Assembly (NCBI GenBank): GCA_003152315.1
Contig: PLZV01000030.1
Coordinates: 1-64,000, forward strand
Direction of reading: 5' to 3'
Length of the DNA: 64,000 nt
Origin: Verrucomicrobiota bacterium
Lineage (GTDB): Bacteria > Verrucomicrobiota > Verrucomicrobiia > Palsa-1439
This document shows, one piece after another, positions 28,981 to 37,870 of the stretch. Position 1 is the stretch's first letter. The number at the start of each line of letters is the position of its first letter. The position numbers and the translations under genes were made by a program. The notes below the pieces were generated by a model, which ran no database searches, was not told the DNA's origin, and saw only the letters and a program-made list of their open reading frames with translations.

Positions 28981-30399
28981 ATGTTTGAATCATTCATCAT
29001 CATGGTCCGCGAAGGCATCGAAGCGGCCCTTATCATTGGGATCATTCTGGCCGTCCTGCGCCAGTCGGATCGGCGTCACTTGGAAAAGCCGGTATACGTC
29101 GGCTTGGTGGCGGCGATCCTGGCCAGTATTGGTGCTGCCATCGTCTTGCATTACACCCCGGTCAGCAACGAGTGGTATGAAGGTTCGTTGTACCTGGTCT
29201 CGGCGGCGTTCGTGATCACGATGCTGGTGTGGATGCACCGCACCGCCCGCACCTTGCGCTCGCGGATTGAGCAGCGCGTCAAAAAGGCCGTTGCTTCCAC
29301 CCCCGAGCGCAATGCGCGCGAGGCGTGTGGCTTGGGCGCGTTCGCCTTCGTGATGGTCTTCCGTGAGGGTGCCGAGACGGTGATGTTCCTCAGCGCCGTC
29401 AATCTGACAACTGACGCCGTGCTGGGCTTCCTCGGCTCGGTGCTCGGTCTGATGGTGGCGATTGTCTTCGCAGTGATGTTCGTGCGCGGCAGCCTGCGGG
29501 TCAACCTGCGTCGCTTCTTCTTGGTTACGGAATGGGTGCTCGGCATCTTCGTGGCGCAATTGCTCGTCAACGGGTATCACGAGTTTTCGGAGGCCGGTAT
29601 CTTCCCTGCAACCCAACGCAGCATGGCGCTGGTCGGACCGATCGTGCGGAATAACTCGCTGTTCATCCTCGCCATTGTCGCCATCCCGTTATTCATGTGG
29701 CTCAGCCGGACCCGTCAACCGGCGCCCGCGACGGACGGCCTGGGCGCGGCGGAACGTCGTTTGGCGCTGGCGGCGACACGCCGCGACAGGTTCTGCGGTT
29801 ACGGCACGCTCGCCACCACGCTGGTGGCGCTGGCCGCTGTCGGTGTGGTGTACGCGCGCGAAGTGATGCCGAAGAAACTGCCTGCACCAGAAATCCTCAC
29901 CCGCGAGGACGGTGTGGTCAACGTATCGTTGGCGCGGCTGGATGATGGCAAGCTGCATCGCTTCGGTTTCGTCTCGGGGGACCAAACAGTGCGGTTTCTG
30001 GTGATGAAAGGCTCGGACGGGAAAGTCCGCACCGCGCTTGACGCTTGTGCCATTTGCGGTTCGTTCGGCTACAGTCAGGAAGACAAAACTCTTGTCTGTC
30101 TGAATTGCGCTGCGGAAATCAATCCGCTGACGCTGGGCATCGGCGGCGGCTGCAACCCGATCCCGCTCGAATCTGAGTTGACGCCAACCGTCCTACGCAT
30201 CCGTGTCGCAGCGCTCGAAAAGGAAGCGCACCTGTTTACCGCCACCGAGCAGGCCGCGCAGACCGAGATCGATCCGGTGTGTGGCATGCGGGTCAAGATT
30301 AGCGAAGCCGCCGCGTTCGAGACAGTCAACGGCAAGACCTACTATTTCTGCAGCGCGAAATGCCGCGCGGAGTTCGACAAAGACCATCAGGAGAAATGA
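28981..30399 (+). CDS. FTR1-type iron permease fused to DUF2318 and YHS domains
   Basis: A 472-residue protein. Seven transmembrane segments form an FTR1 permease with two RExxE iron motifs ('REGIEA' near residue 10 and 'REGAET' near 130). After the last helix a DUF2318 domain carries 'DACAICGSFGYSQ', 'VCLNCAAEINP' and 'GGGCNPIP', and the final 40 residues are a YHS metal-binding domain ('DPVCGMRVKIS', 'YYFCSAKCRAEF'). In Campylobacter-type iron systems FTR1 and DUF2318 are separate proteins beside P19 and an ABC transporter; here three domains are fused and P19 is absent. Likely role: ferrous or copper-dependent iron import across the inner membrane. Confidence 0.85.
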   Translation: MFESFIIMVREGIEAALIIGIILAVLRQSDRRHLEKPVYVGLVAAILASIGAAIVLHYTPVSNEWYEGSLYLVSAAFVITMLVWMHRTARTLRSRIEQRVKKAVASTPERNAREACGLGAFAFVMVFREGAETVMFLSAVNLTTDAVLGFLGSVLGLMVAIVFAVMFVRGSLRVNLRRFFLVTEWVLGIFVAQLLVNGYHEFSEAGIFPATQRSMALVGPIVRNNSLFILAIVAIPLFMWLSRTRQPAPATDGLGAAERRLALAATRRDRFCGYGTLATTLVALAAVGVVYAREVMPKKLPAPEILTREDGVVNVSLARLDDGKLHRFGFVSGDQTVRFLVMKGSDGKVRTALDACAICGSFGYSQEDKTLVCLNCAAEINPLTLGIGGGCNPIPLESELTPTVLRIRVAALEKEAHLFTATEQAAQTEIDPVCGMRVKISEAAAFETVNGKTYYFCSAKCRAEFDKDHQEK

Positions 30400-30403
30400 C
30401 CCA

Positions 30404-31573
30404 ATGTTCTTTCGGCTGCTGCTTGAATCCTTCGCCCGCCGCCGCTCCCGCAAGGTGCTGGCCGTGCTGGCGGTGTGGCTCGGCGTCAGCCTCGTTATCG
30501 GCCTGCTGACGTTGAGTCTGGATGTCGGCGACAAAATGAACCGCGAGTTGCGCTCTTTCGGCGCGAACATCAAACTCGAACCCGCCGGTGCCGCGCTGCC
30601 CGTGCGCGTCGGCGGGTACGAACTCGCCGCCGCGGTCAACACCGGCTATCTCAACGAATCGAAACTGCCTGCCTTGAAGACAATCTTCTGGGCCAACAAC
30701 ATCCTCGACGTCTCGCCGCGCCTATGGACGAAACTCGACGGCGTTCCACTGCTCGGCATGGATCTGCACCGTCGTCCCGCATACTGGAAACTTACCGGCG
30801 CTTGGCCGACTGCGCCCGACGAATGTCTGCTCGGCGCTACAGTGAAAGCGCTGCCGGCCAATGTCCCGTTACGCGTCACCGGCACTGTCACTACCGGCGG
30901 CACCGAAGACGGCGCGATCATCGCGGCGCTGCCGACCGTGCAAAAGCTGGCTGATTTGCCCGGCCAGATTTCCGAGGCTGACATCAGCGCGTTGATCACG
31001 CCGGAAAACAAACTCGCCGACAAATACCACCTCGACCCGAAATCGCTCACGCCCGCGGAGTACGAACGCTGGGCTTGCACACCGTATCCGGGCACGGTGG
31101 CGGCGGACATTCAAGATGCCGTCCCCGGTTCCGTCGCGCGCGTCGTGCGCCGCGTCTCGGAGTCGCAAGGCGTGGTGCTGACGCGGATTGGCGGCCTGCT
31201 CACGCTGCTCGACCTGCTCGCCGCGGTCGCATGCACGCTCAGCGTGATGGGGGTGCTCACTTCCGCCGTGCTCGAACGCCGCACCGAGGTCGCCCTGCTG
31301 CGGGCCATCGGCGCGCAGCAAGGCAATGTGCTCCATTTGTTTGTCAGCGAAGCCGGCCTGCTTGGTTTTATTGGTGGCGCGATGGCCGGCGTAACCGGCT
31401 TGTTGCTCGGCCGCTGGCTGCTGCACGCGGTGTTCGGTAGCCAGGCCGAGACGCACGTCGTGCTGCTGCTGCTCGCGCCATTACTCGGGCTGCTCGTCGC
31501 GGTCGTCGCCAGCGCGTTGCCGATTCTGCACACGCTGCGGCAGGAGACCGCCCAGGTGTTGCATGGGAATTAG
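30404..31573 (+). CDS. ABC transporter permease, FtsX/MacB type (first)
   Basis: A 389-residue protein starting 'MFFRLLLESFARRRSRKVLA', five bases after the FTR1 fusion. One N-terminal transmembrane helix, a large extracytoplasmic domain (about 50-260), then three C-terminal helices of the FtsX domain with 'RRTEVALLRAIGAQQGNVLH'. This topology matches the permeases that accompany FTR1/DUF2318 in bacterial iron uptake clusters. It forms a heterodimer candidate with the next gene, which it overlaps by 11 bases. Confidence 0.8.
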   Translation: MFFRLLLESFARRRSRKVLAVLAVWLGVSLVIGLLTLSLDVGDKMNRELRSFGANIKLEPAGAALPVRVGGYELAAAVNTGYLNESKLPALKTIFWANNILDVSPRLWTKLDGVPLLGMDLHRRPAYWKLTGAWPTAPDECLLGATVKALPANVPLRVTGTVTTGGTEDGAIIAALPTVQKLADLPGQISEADISALITPENKLADKYHLDPKSLTPAEYERWACTPYPGTVAADIQDAVPGSVARVVRRVSESQGVVLTRIGGLLTLLDLLAAVACTLSVMGVLTSAVLERRTEVALLRAIGAQQGNVLHLFVSEAGLLGFIGGAMAGVTGLLLGRWLLHAVFGSQAETHVVLLLLAPLLGLLVAVVASALPILHTLRQETAQVLHGN

Positions 31574-32627
31574 CCGCCACAGAATGCTCGCGCTGATGGT
31601 GCGCCGCTCGCTCTGGAACAACGCGCGCATCACCGCATGGGCGTTGCTGACGCTGGGGACGTGCGCCGCACTCGTCACGCTGTTCACGACCGCCACGTTC
31701 GAGGTCGGCCACAAGCTTGGCCACGAATTGCGCACGCTCGGCGCCAACGCTGTCGCGTACCCGGCCACTGCCACGGCGCAGTGGACGCAATTCGATGCCG
31801 TCGCGCAACGGCTCGGCGTGCGCACCGCCTCGTTGTCGCTGCGGGTCCAACTCATCAACGGCAAACCGGTCGCCGTCGTCGCCGCCGACCCGCAACGGTT
31901 GGCCGATTTGACCCCGTATTGGTCTGTCACCGGAGTCCGTGGCGACTGTCTGGCGGGTCAACGTGTCGTCGCCGCGTTTGGCTGGAAACTCGGCCAGGAA
32001 ATCAATTTCGACGGCGACAAACGGCGCTTGACCGGCATCATCCAGACGGGCGACGAGGATGAGGAGCGTGTTTTCATTTCCGGCGCCGCGCCGGCCACGA
32101 ACGATTTCCGTTACGCGCTGGTCTCGGTCGCCGGCGGCGAGGCGGCCATCGAGCAACTGCAACGGGCGCTCGCCGGCACCGGCATCGAGTTGAAGCCGTT
32201 GCGCCAAGTGTTGTACGGTGAACAACACGTGCTCGAAAAAGTGAACGTGCTGTTCGTGACCACGCTCGGCGCGGTGCTGCTGCTGACGGCGCTGGGCGTC
32301 TCGGCCTCGATGCTGGCGCGCGTGGTGGAGCGACGCAAGGAATTCGCGCTGTTGCAGGCGCTGGGTGCGAAGCGGCGGGCAGTTGTGAAATTCCTGTTGG
32401 CCGAGAGTGCGACAGTAGGCGTGATGGCAGCCGTTGCCGGTTTTTTGATCGGCTCGCTGTTGGCTTCCGTGATGGTGCAGCAGATTTTCCACGCGTCGGT
32501 CGGGCCGCAATGGGCGGCCCTGGCCGCAGCGCTGGGTACGACGACGCTGGTGTCGTTACTGGCGGGCGGCATTGCCTGCGGACGAACGCTACGGTTTCAA
32601 CCAGCCGCGGCCTTGCGAGGAGAATAG
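31563..32627 (+). CDS. ABC transporter permease, FtsX/MacB type (second)
   Basis: A 354-residue paralogue of the preceding permease with the same layout: N-terminal helix, periplasmic domain, and a three-helix FtsX domain with 'RRKEFALLQALGAKRRAVVK'. It overlaps the upstream gene by 11 bases and ends two bases before the ATPase. ATG 31584 is an alternative start. Role: second half of the inner-membrane channel or mechanotransmission unit of the iron-associated ABC system. Confidence 0.8.
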   Translation: MGISRHRMLALMVRRSLWNNARITAWALLTLGTCAALVTLFTTATFEVGHKLGHELRTLGANAVAYPATATAQWTQFDAVAQRLGVRTASLSLRVQLINGKPVAVVAADPQRLADLTPYWSVTGVRGDCLAGQRVVAAFGWKLGQEINFDGDKRRLTGIIQTGDEDEERVFISGAAPATNDFRYALVSVAGGEAAIEQLQRALAGTGIELKPLRQVLYGEQHVLEKVNVLFVTTLGAVLLLTALGVSASMLARVVERRKEFALLQALGAKRRAVVKFLLAESATVGVMAAVAGFLIGSLLASVMVQQIFHASVGPQWAALAAALGTTTLVSLLAGGIACGRTLRFQPAAALRGE

Positions 32628-32629
32628 CA

Positions 32630-33349
32630 ATGAACAATTCAGCCGTTGTGTTGGAAAATGCGGGCCGCGCTTACCCGGGCGGAGTGCACGCGCTCGATAG
32701 CGTATCGTTGCGCATCGAGACGGGCGAATGGGTGGCCCTCATGGGACCGTCAGGCTCGGGCAAGACGACGTTGCTGAATCTGGTGGACGGCTTGGATCAC
32801 CCGACGAGCGGGCGCATTTGGGTGCTGGGGCGCGACACGACTGAATTTCGCGCGGATGATGCCGCGACGTTTCGCCGTGAGACCATGGGGCTGATTTTTC
32901 AGCAATTTCATCTGATTCCCTACCTGACGGCGGTCGAAAACGTGATGCTGGCGCAGTACTACCATTCGCTCGTGGACAAGGGAGAGGCGATGCGGGCGCT
33001 GGAGGCGGTGCAACTTACCGAGCGAGCGCACCATTTGCCCTCACAACTGTCCGGCGGCGAGCAGCAGCGGGTCTGCATCGCCCGGGCGCTGATCAACGAC
33101 CCGAAAATTATTCTCGCTGACGAGCCGACGGCGAACCTAGACGAGGTGAACGAGGCGAAAGTCTTTGAAGTTTTCCGCACGCTGCACCAACAGGGCAAAA
33201 CCATCCTAATCGCCACACACGATCCGACGCTGGGCGGTCTGGCGCAGCGTAAGATTATGCTGCGGCACGGTCGGCTCGTCGAGGATCGGTACTCGGGCAG
33301 CAGCGGACCGAGACCAGCCCGCAGCCTCGGCGTCGCGACGACGAGCTGA
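32630..33349 (+). CDS. ABC transporter ATP-binding protein (MacB/LolD type)
   Basis: A 239-residue ATPase with Walker A 'MGPSGSGKTTLL', Q-loop 'GLIFQQFHLIP', signature 'LSGGEQQRVCIARAL', Walker B 'IILADEPTANLD' and the switch His 'ATHDPTLG'. It energises the two FtsX-type permeases directly upstream. The start ATG 32630 is preceded by GAGGAGAATAGCA, which contains a good ribosome-binding site. Confidence 0.9.
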   Translation: MNNSAVVLENAGRAYPGGVHALDSVSLRIETGEWVALMGPSGSGKTTLLNLVDGLDHPTSGRIWVLGRDTTEFRADDAATFRRETMGLIFQQFHLIPYLTAVENVMLAQYYHSLVDKGEAMRALEAVQLTERAHHLPSQLSGGEQQRVCIARALINDPKIILADEPTANLDEVNEAKVFEVFRTLHQQGKTILIATHDPTLGGLAQRKIMLRHGRLVEDRYSGSSGPRPARSLGVATTS

Positions 33350-33463
33350 GGAGCGTTGACAACGGATCGGCCAACACGCACGTTACAGCAAACCCAGCGC
33401 GCAGCCGATGGCACGCCTACAATTCCATTGCCGAGGCCAAGCTGTGAGGTGGACGCTGCCATC

Positions 33464-33820
33464 ATGATTCAGATCAAACGGGTTTACGAAGCGCCGGCGA
33501 GCGAGGACGACGCACGATTTCTGGTGGAGCAGCTGTGGCCGCGCGGGATGAAGAAAGAGGCGCTGAAGATCGACGGTTGGGTGAAAGACATCGCGCCGAG
33601 CGCAGGCTTGCGGCGCTGGTTCAATCACGATCCCGCGAAGTGGATGGAGTTTCAGAAACGTTACCGGGCCGAGCTGGCCGGGCATACTGCCGAATCGCAC
33701 CAGCTTCTCAAAGCTGCGAAGCACTGCAACGTTACGCTGCTTTACAGTGCCCACGACACCGCGCACAACAACGCCGTCGTGCTGCAACACTATCTGGAAG
33801 CGAAGCTGCGCCGGAAATGA
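33464..33820 (+). CDS. YeaO-like DUF488 family protein (copy 2)
   Basis: A 118-residue protein, 'MIQIKRVYEAPASEDDARFL', paralogous to 25150-25515 along its length ('LWPRGMKKEALKI', 'WFNHDPAKWMEF', 'LLYSAHDTAHNNAVVL'). Its stop overlaps the nnrS start (ATGA), so it is co-translated with an NO-related gene. Having one copy in each arm of the divergent cluster suggests duplication within the cluster. Function unknown. Confidence 0.8.
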   Translation: MIQIKRVYEAPASEDDARFLVEQLWPRGMKKEALKIDGWVKDIAPSAGLRRWFNHDPAKWMEFQKRYRAELAGHTAESHQLLKAAKHCNVTLLYSAHDTAHNNAVVLQHYLEAKLRRK

Positions 33821-35235
33821 GCGCAACGCGTCACCGCGAGTTTGACGTGACGTTCATCTGGACCGCACTGCTGATCGCGCTGGTTGGCGGATTCACTATC
33901 GGCGCGTATCTGATCTGGCAGATCGGGCTTCAACACAATCTGCCAGAGGATTTTCCCGTATGGGTTCAGGCGCACGGTCATCTCCAATTGGTCGGCTGTG
34001 TGCGGCTGTTCATCATGGGCATCAGCCTGTTCTTCATTCCGCGGCTGGCGGGCGTGCCCCTCGAACGACGCCGTCGGCAGGAGTGGATCCTACCGTTGAC
34101 CGCCGGCGGGTTGATCGCGCAGACGATCGGCCGGCTGCTATACGGATGCGCGGGAGAAGGACTGGCCCGGGGCTGTCTGCGTGCTGCGGTAGCCATGGGC
34201 GGCGTGACGGAATGGCTGGGGCTGATGGCGTACATTGCCGTGCTTGCGCCCGTGGCGCTTCGCCGACCACAGGGCAAGAACACGGGGCTCGACAAACTCA
34301 GACCGTACTTTGCGATGATGGCGGCGGGATGGGTCCTGTACGCAACATTGTGGGTGTGGTTCGCAGCACAGATGGCGGGAACCGGCGACATGGTGGCACC
34401 ACGCGATTGGAACCAGTGGGCCGTCGAAGTGGAACTCGCACTCGTGTTGTTCCCGGTCGCCTACGCGTTCTCGGTGCGGAACCTGCCGTACTTTCTTTAC
34501 GTGCCGCCTGTCACCGCGCCGGTGGGGCGCTGGGGCTATGCGTACCTCGGAGCGACGGCGCTCGTGCTCGGCGGGCTGCATCCGTGGGCCTTGGGCGCGG
34601 CGCCACGGACAGCATTGACGATTGCCGCGCTGGGTCGCGTCGCCCGTGACGGCATCATGCTGTGGTTGGTGTGGGATTTGAACGTGTTCGTCCGCACGCG
34701 TCCGCTGCCGTACATACTCGCGGAGCGCTCCGAACTCAATCCCAACCCGCCACCGAAACCGTGGCGTCGCTGGTTCGACCGCCCGCGCTGGGGCCGGCCC
34801 GAATGGTTGATTCTCACTGCGTACGCCTGGCTGGCGTTCGGCACCACCGTCGATTTGCTCCACGCCAGCGCCACACTTATCGGCGGGCGCTTCGCGCTCT
34901 CGCAGGACGCATTGCGCCACACGTTCCTGCTGGGATTCATCACGCTCCTGATCTGCGGCATGGCTCAGAAGATGGTTCCTGGTTTCCTTCACAAACCCCG
35001 TTTGGCGTATCCGTCGCTGGTGATCTGGATTCTCGTGTTCGGCAATGCCAGCGTCTTGTGCCGTGTCGTGCCGTTGTTGCTGCCGTTGGGTCGCCTGCCG
35101 CCACGAGCGATCAGCGCTGCCATGCTGGCTCTCGCGTGGTCGGGCCTGTTCGCCTGGATCACCATCGCGTTGACGGGTTGGAACCTCTGGCAGACCGCGT
35201 GCCTGCGCCGCACCGGCGATGTTCCCGTTCGTTGA
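33817..35235 (+). CDS. nnrS: NnrS-family heme-copper membrane protein (first)
   Basis: A 472-residue protein with about 12 predicted transmembrane segments. 'VWVQAHGHLQLVGCVRLFIMG' near the N-terminus and 'ALRHTFLLGFITLLICGMAQKM' near the C-terminus supply the conserved His residues of NnrS. NnrS is known to protect cells from NO and is controlled by NO-responsive regulators in other bacteria. A second, domain-extended NnrS lies at 40450-42180. It follows a YeaO-like gene with a four-base overlap; an FNR/DNR-type box overlaps its last codons and serves the next gene. Confidence 0.8.
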   Translation: MSATRHREFDVTFIWTALLIALVGGFTIGAYLIWQIGLQHNLPEDFPVWVQAHGHLQLVGCVRLFIMGISLFFIPRLAGVPLERRRRQEWILPLTAGGLIAQTIGRLLYGCAGEGLARGCLRAAVAMGGVTEWLGLMAYIAVLAPVALRRPQGKNTGLDKLRPYFAMMAAGWVLYATLWVWFAAQMAGTGDMVAPRDWNQWAVEVELALVLFPVAYAFSVRNLPYFLYVPPVTAPVGRWGYAYLGATALVLGGLHPWALGAAPRTALTIAALGRVARDGIMLWLVWDLNVFVRTRPLPYILAERSELNPNPPPKPWRRWFDRPRWGRPEWLILTAYAWLAFGTTVDLLHASATLIGGRFALSQDALRHTFLLGFITLLICGMAQKMVPGFLHKPRLAYPSLVIWILVFGNASVLCRVVPLLLPLGRLPPRAISAAMLALAWSGLFAWITIALTGWNLWQTACLRRTGDVPVR

Positions 35236-35273
35236 CCCACATCAACCTACTGCTGCTGCGTCTGTGTTAAGGT
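35232..35273 (+). promoter_or_regulatory. FNR/DNR-type box and -10 hexamer for the cupin gene
   Basis: TTGACCCACATCAA (35232-35245) followed after 22 bases by TAAGGT (35268-35273). The box centre is 41.5 bases from the predicted start near 35280, a class II CRP/FNR architecture shared with two other promoters in this block. Confidence 0.7.
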
Positions 35274-35335
35274 CACGTTGAAGTGAGTGATGATTGGGAT
35301 TTGGGGGTACGATAAACGCTAACGGAGGTACAACG

Positions 35336-35656
35336 ATGAAACACACTGAGTCAAAACCCGCCCGCCTGATTGATCTCCTCGCCTATCAGGAGGACGCGAT
35401 TGTCAGCCGCGAGGTCATCAAGAAGAAAACCGGCTCTGTGACCCTGTTCGCTTTCGATGACGGACAGGGCTTGAGCGAGCATACCGCGCCATTCGATGCG
35501 CTGGTGTGCGTGCTGGAGGGAGAAGTCAACATCACGATTGCTGGCACGCTCCATCGCGTGCGCACCGGCGAGATGATCCTTATGCCGGCCGGCAGGCCGC
35601 ACGCCCTACAGGCGCAGGGCCGATTCAAAATGCTGCTAACCATGATCAGGTCGTAA
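35336..35656 (+). CDS. small cupin-domain protein under DNR-type control
   Basis: A 106-residue protein starting 'MKHTESKPARLIDLLAYQED', preceded by GGAGG at nine bases. Cupin motifs 'SEHTAPFDALVCVLEGEV' and 'MPAGRPHALQAQGRFKMLL' are present. Related small cupins are often found beside nitrosative-stress genes. The FNR/DNR-type box 90 bases upstream predicts induction with nirK. Confidence 0.8.
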   Translation: MKHTESKPARLIDLLAYQEDAIVSREVIKKKTGSVTLFAFDDGQGLSEHTAPFDALVCVLEGEVNITIAGTLHRVRTGEMILMPAGRPHALQAQGRFKMLLTMIRS

Positions 35657-35759
35657 CCGGAACCGAACACTTGAAGGGGGTTGCAATGGGGTTCTAACCC
35701 ACGGTCCGGTGATCGTGGCGGCGAAGGCCGCCCTTGGAAAGGGTCACTTCACGCACTTA

Positions 35760-35801
35760 TTGACTTAGGTCAACGACGGCGGTGCCAGTCGCGCGTAAGC
35801 T
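35760..35801 (+). promoter_or_regulatory. FNR/DNR-type box and -10 hexamer for the hemerythrin gene
   Basis: TTGACTTAGGTCAA (35760-35773) has perfect TTGAC/GTCAA arms. After 22 bases comes TAAGCT (35796-35801). The predicted transcription start, near 35808, coincides with the ATG, so the message may be leaderless. Confidence 0.75.
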
Positions 35802-35807
35802 GCGTGC

Positions 35808-36503
35808 ATGAATCCGAAGTATGTGGCGAGCTACTATACCGACGACCACGATCGGCTGGACGATTTATTCCAGCAGTTTCAACAACTGAAACCCACTGAC
35901 TTGCGCACCGCCGCGGTCTGTTTCAACCGGTTCGTGCAGGGACTGCAGCAGCATATCGCTTGGGAGGAGCAAATCCTGTTTCCCTCGTTCGAAGAGCGCA
36001 CGGGCATGCATTCCGGCGGCCCGACGCACGTAATGCGCCTGGAGCATCAGCAAATCCAGAATCTACTCGGGCTGATTAGTCTCGCGCTTCAGGAAGGCAA
36101 GGCCGGCACCGACGAGCAGGAAGCGACATTGCTGGAAGTGCTCAACGCGCACAATATGAAGGAGGAGCACATTCTCTATCCCGCTATTGACCAGATGCTC
36201 GGCGAGCCGGAGCGCGCGGAGGTGTTCGCACGGATGGGAGTCGGAGACAACGACGAGACGACGCTCGATGTTCGGCACCTCAGGCCGGCCCAGCGCCACC
36301 CGCTGATTTTTCAGACGTTCGACTCGCTGAGGTCACGCGAGAGTTTCGTACTGGTCAACGACCATGATCTGAAGCCGCTCTACTACCAATTCGCGGCCGA
36401 ACACGCTAGCCAGTTCATTTGGGAATACCTCGAGCAAGGCCCGCTGGTCTGGCGCGTGCGGATTGGGCGGTTCGCAGCCTGCTGCACCACGGAAGGGATC
36501 TGA
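35808..36503 (+). CDS. hemerythrin-like protein fused to DUF2249 domain
   Basis: A 231-residue protein. Residues 1-150 form a hemerythrin HHE domain with the expected di-iron ligands ('DDHDRLDDLF', 'QHIAWEEQILFP', 'LEHQQIQNLL', 'NMKEEHILYP'). Residues 155-225 form a DUF2249 domain ('LDVRHLRPAQRHPLIFQTFD', 'FVLVNDHDLKPLYYQF'). This pairing occurs in NO-stress clusters, where it may bind or sense O2 or NO or repair Fe-S proteins. No Shine-Dalgarno sequence is visible before the ATG. Ferredoxin and radical SAM genes follow in the same direction. Confidence 0.85.
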   Translation: MNPKYVASYYTDDHDRLDDLFQQFQQLKPTDLRTAAVCFNRFVQGLQQHIAWEEQILFPSFEERTGMHSGGPTHVMRLEHQQIQNLLGLISLALQEGKAGTDEQEATLLEVLNAHNMKEEHILYPAIDQMLGEPERAEVFARMGVGDNDETTLDVRHLRPAQRHPLIFQTFDSLRSRESFVLVNDHDLKPLYYQFAAEHASQFIWEYLEQGPLVWRVRIGRFAACCTTEGI

Positions 36504-36506
36504 ACC

Positions 36507-36740
36507 GTGGCCGCCAAGTGGCTTCCAGTCATCGACGAAGAGCGCTGCAATGGTTGCCGCGCCTGCGTGGATGCTTGCGGGCCGAAGTCACTGGAGATGG
36601 TGAACAACCTCGCCGTGCTGGTGCGTCCCGACACTTGCGGCAGTGAAGAACATTGCATTGCTCCGTGCCAGTACGATGCCATTCACATGGCGTGGGTGGA
36701 GTCCGACGGCAACCAGCAGCGCGGCCGGTGGCGCACATGA
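36507..36740 (+). CDS. 4Fe-4S ferredoxin-like protein (copy 1)
   Basis: A 77-residue protein with a GTG start. 'CNGCRACVDACGP' is a C-x2-C-x2-C-x3-C 4Fe-4S site; a second group in 'TCGSEEHCIAPCQYDAI' has non-standard spacing. It is paralogous along its length to the protein at 37871-38110. Its stop overlaps the ATG of the radical SAM gene (ATGA at 36737-36740). It is a likely electron donor for that enzyme. Confidence 0.8.
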   Translation: MAAKWLPVIDEERCNGCRACVDACGPKSLEMVNNLAVLVRPDTCGSEEHCIAPCQYDAIHMAWVESDGNQQRGRWRT

Positions 36741-37867
36741 TAACCAGCGGAGAGCAAAGACCGGGCATCTTGCACGGTGCCGGGCCCAGTCCTAACAGGC
36801 CACCTGTCCGTGCCGTGTTCGCTGAACGTCCACTCCTTATTTATTGGGAGTTGACCCGCGCCTGTGAACTTGCATGCAAACACTGCCGTGCTGAGGCGGT
36901 CGCCCGACGCGACCCGCGCGAGCTTTCGACGGCGGAGGGCAAGGCGTTGCTGCAGCGACTGACCGGATTCGGCCAGCCGCGGCCGCGTCTCGTGATGACG
37001 GGCGGCGATCCATTGAAGCGTCCCGACCTGTTCGAACTCATCGAGCACGCGCGGTCACTCGGCTTTTCGGTCTCGATCACACCCAGCGGCACGTATGCGC
37101 TCACCGAGACGGTTGTGCGTCGGTTTAAGGAAATCGGGATTGAAACGATGGCGCTGAGCTTGGACGGTTCAAACGCACAACGCCACGATGCGATTCGCGC
37201 CGTCCCCGGCAGCTTCGAGTGGACGATTCAAGCGGCGCGCCATGCCGCCGCTATCGGACTGCCGTTGCAGATCAACACGATGGTTTGTGGTGAGACGATC
37301 AACGATCTCTCCACGATGGTGTCGCTGGTCCAGTCGGTGGGCTCGATCCGGTGGAGCCTGTTCCTGTTGGTGCAGGTCGGACGCGGTCAGGCGTTGCGGC
37401 AGATTACGCATGACGAAAGCAAATGGTTCTTCGATTGGCTGTGCGACATCACGCCGCGCGTACCGTTCGCCATCAAGACGACCGAAGCGCCGCACTACCG
37501 TCGCGTGGTGCTCCAGCGCATGGCCGGGGCGCGCCGTCAAGGTCAGACGGCCAGTCTGCCTGAGACGCTGCAGCGCGGGTTCGGCATCCGCGACGGCAAC
37601 GGTATCATGTTCCTTTCGCACATCGGCGACGTCTATCCGTCGGGGTTCCTGCCTGTCGCGGCTGGCAATGTGCGTGACACATCTCCTGTGACTGCGTACC
37701 GCGATCACCCGCTGTTCGTCGGGCTGCGGAAGCCGGAGCAATACGAAGGCAAATGCGGCTACTGTGAATTTCGCAACATCTGTGGTGGCTCACGCGCCCG
37801 CGCATGGGCCACCACCGGCAATCCGATGGGCAGTGATCCACTGTGCGCCTATGAACCGAAACGGTAA
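36737..37867 (+). CDS. radical SAM/SPASM protein, NirJ/AhbD-like
   Basis: A 376-residue protein with the radical SAM cluster motif 'CELACKHC' (C-x3-C-x2-C), the glycine-rich 'MTGGDPLKRPDL', and a C-terminal SPASM-like cysteine set ('GKCGYCEFRNICGG', 'DPLCAYEP'). It resembles the NirJ/AhbC/AhbD group that modifies heme precursors, and a family seen beside nitrosative genes. Since nirK here is a copper enzyme, heme d1 is not required for it, so another heme or peptide substrate is possible. It is flanked on both sides by paralogous small ferredoxins, which suggests a dedicated electron supply. Confidence 0.8.
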   Translation: MITSGEQRPGILHGAGPSPNRPPVRAVFAERPLLIYWELTRACELACKHCRAEAVARRDPRELSTAEGKALLQRLTGFGQPRPRLVMTGGDPLKRPDLFELIEHARSLGFSVSITPSGTYALTETVVRRFKEIGIETMALSLDGSNAQRHDAIRAVPGSFEWTIQAARHAAAIGLPLQINTMVCGETINDLSTMVSLVQSVGSIRWSLFLLVQVGRGQALRQITHDESKWFFDWLCDITPRVPFAIKTTEAPHYRRVVLQRMAGARRQGQTASLPETLQRGFGIRDGNGIMFLSHIGDVYPSGFLPVAAGNVRDTSPVTAYRDHPLFVGLRKPEQYEGKCGYCEFRNICGGSRARAWATTGNPMGSDPLCAYEPKR

Positions 37868-37870
37868 GCG

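Noticed and set aside
31368-32510. 380-codon open frame on minus, antisense to the ABC permeases
   Set aside because: Arg- and Gln-rich shadow of the second permease, without motifs.
33365-33378. Partial FNR-like box (TTGACAACGG) upstream of the second YeaO-like gene
   Set aside because: The right half-site is missing and there is no TAnnnT at the 22-base spacing.
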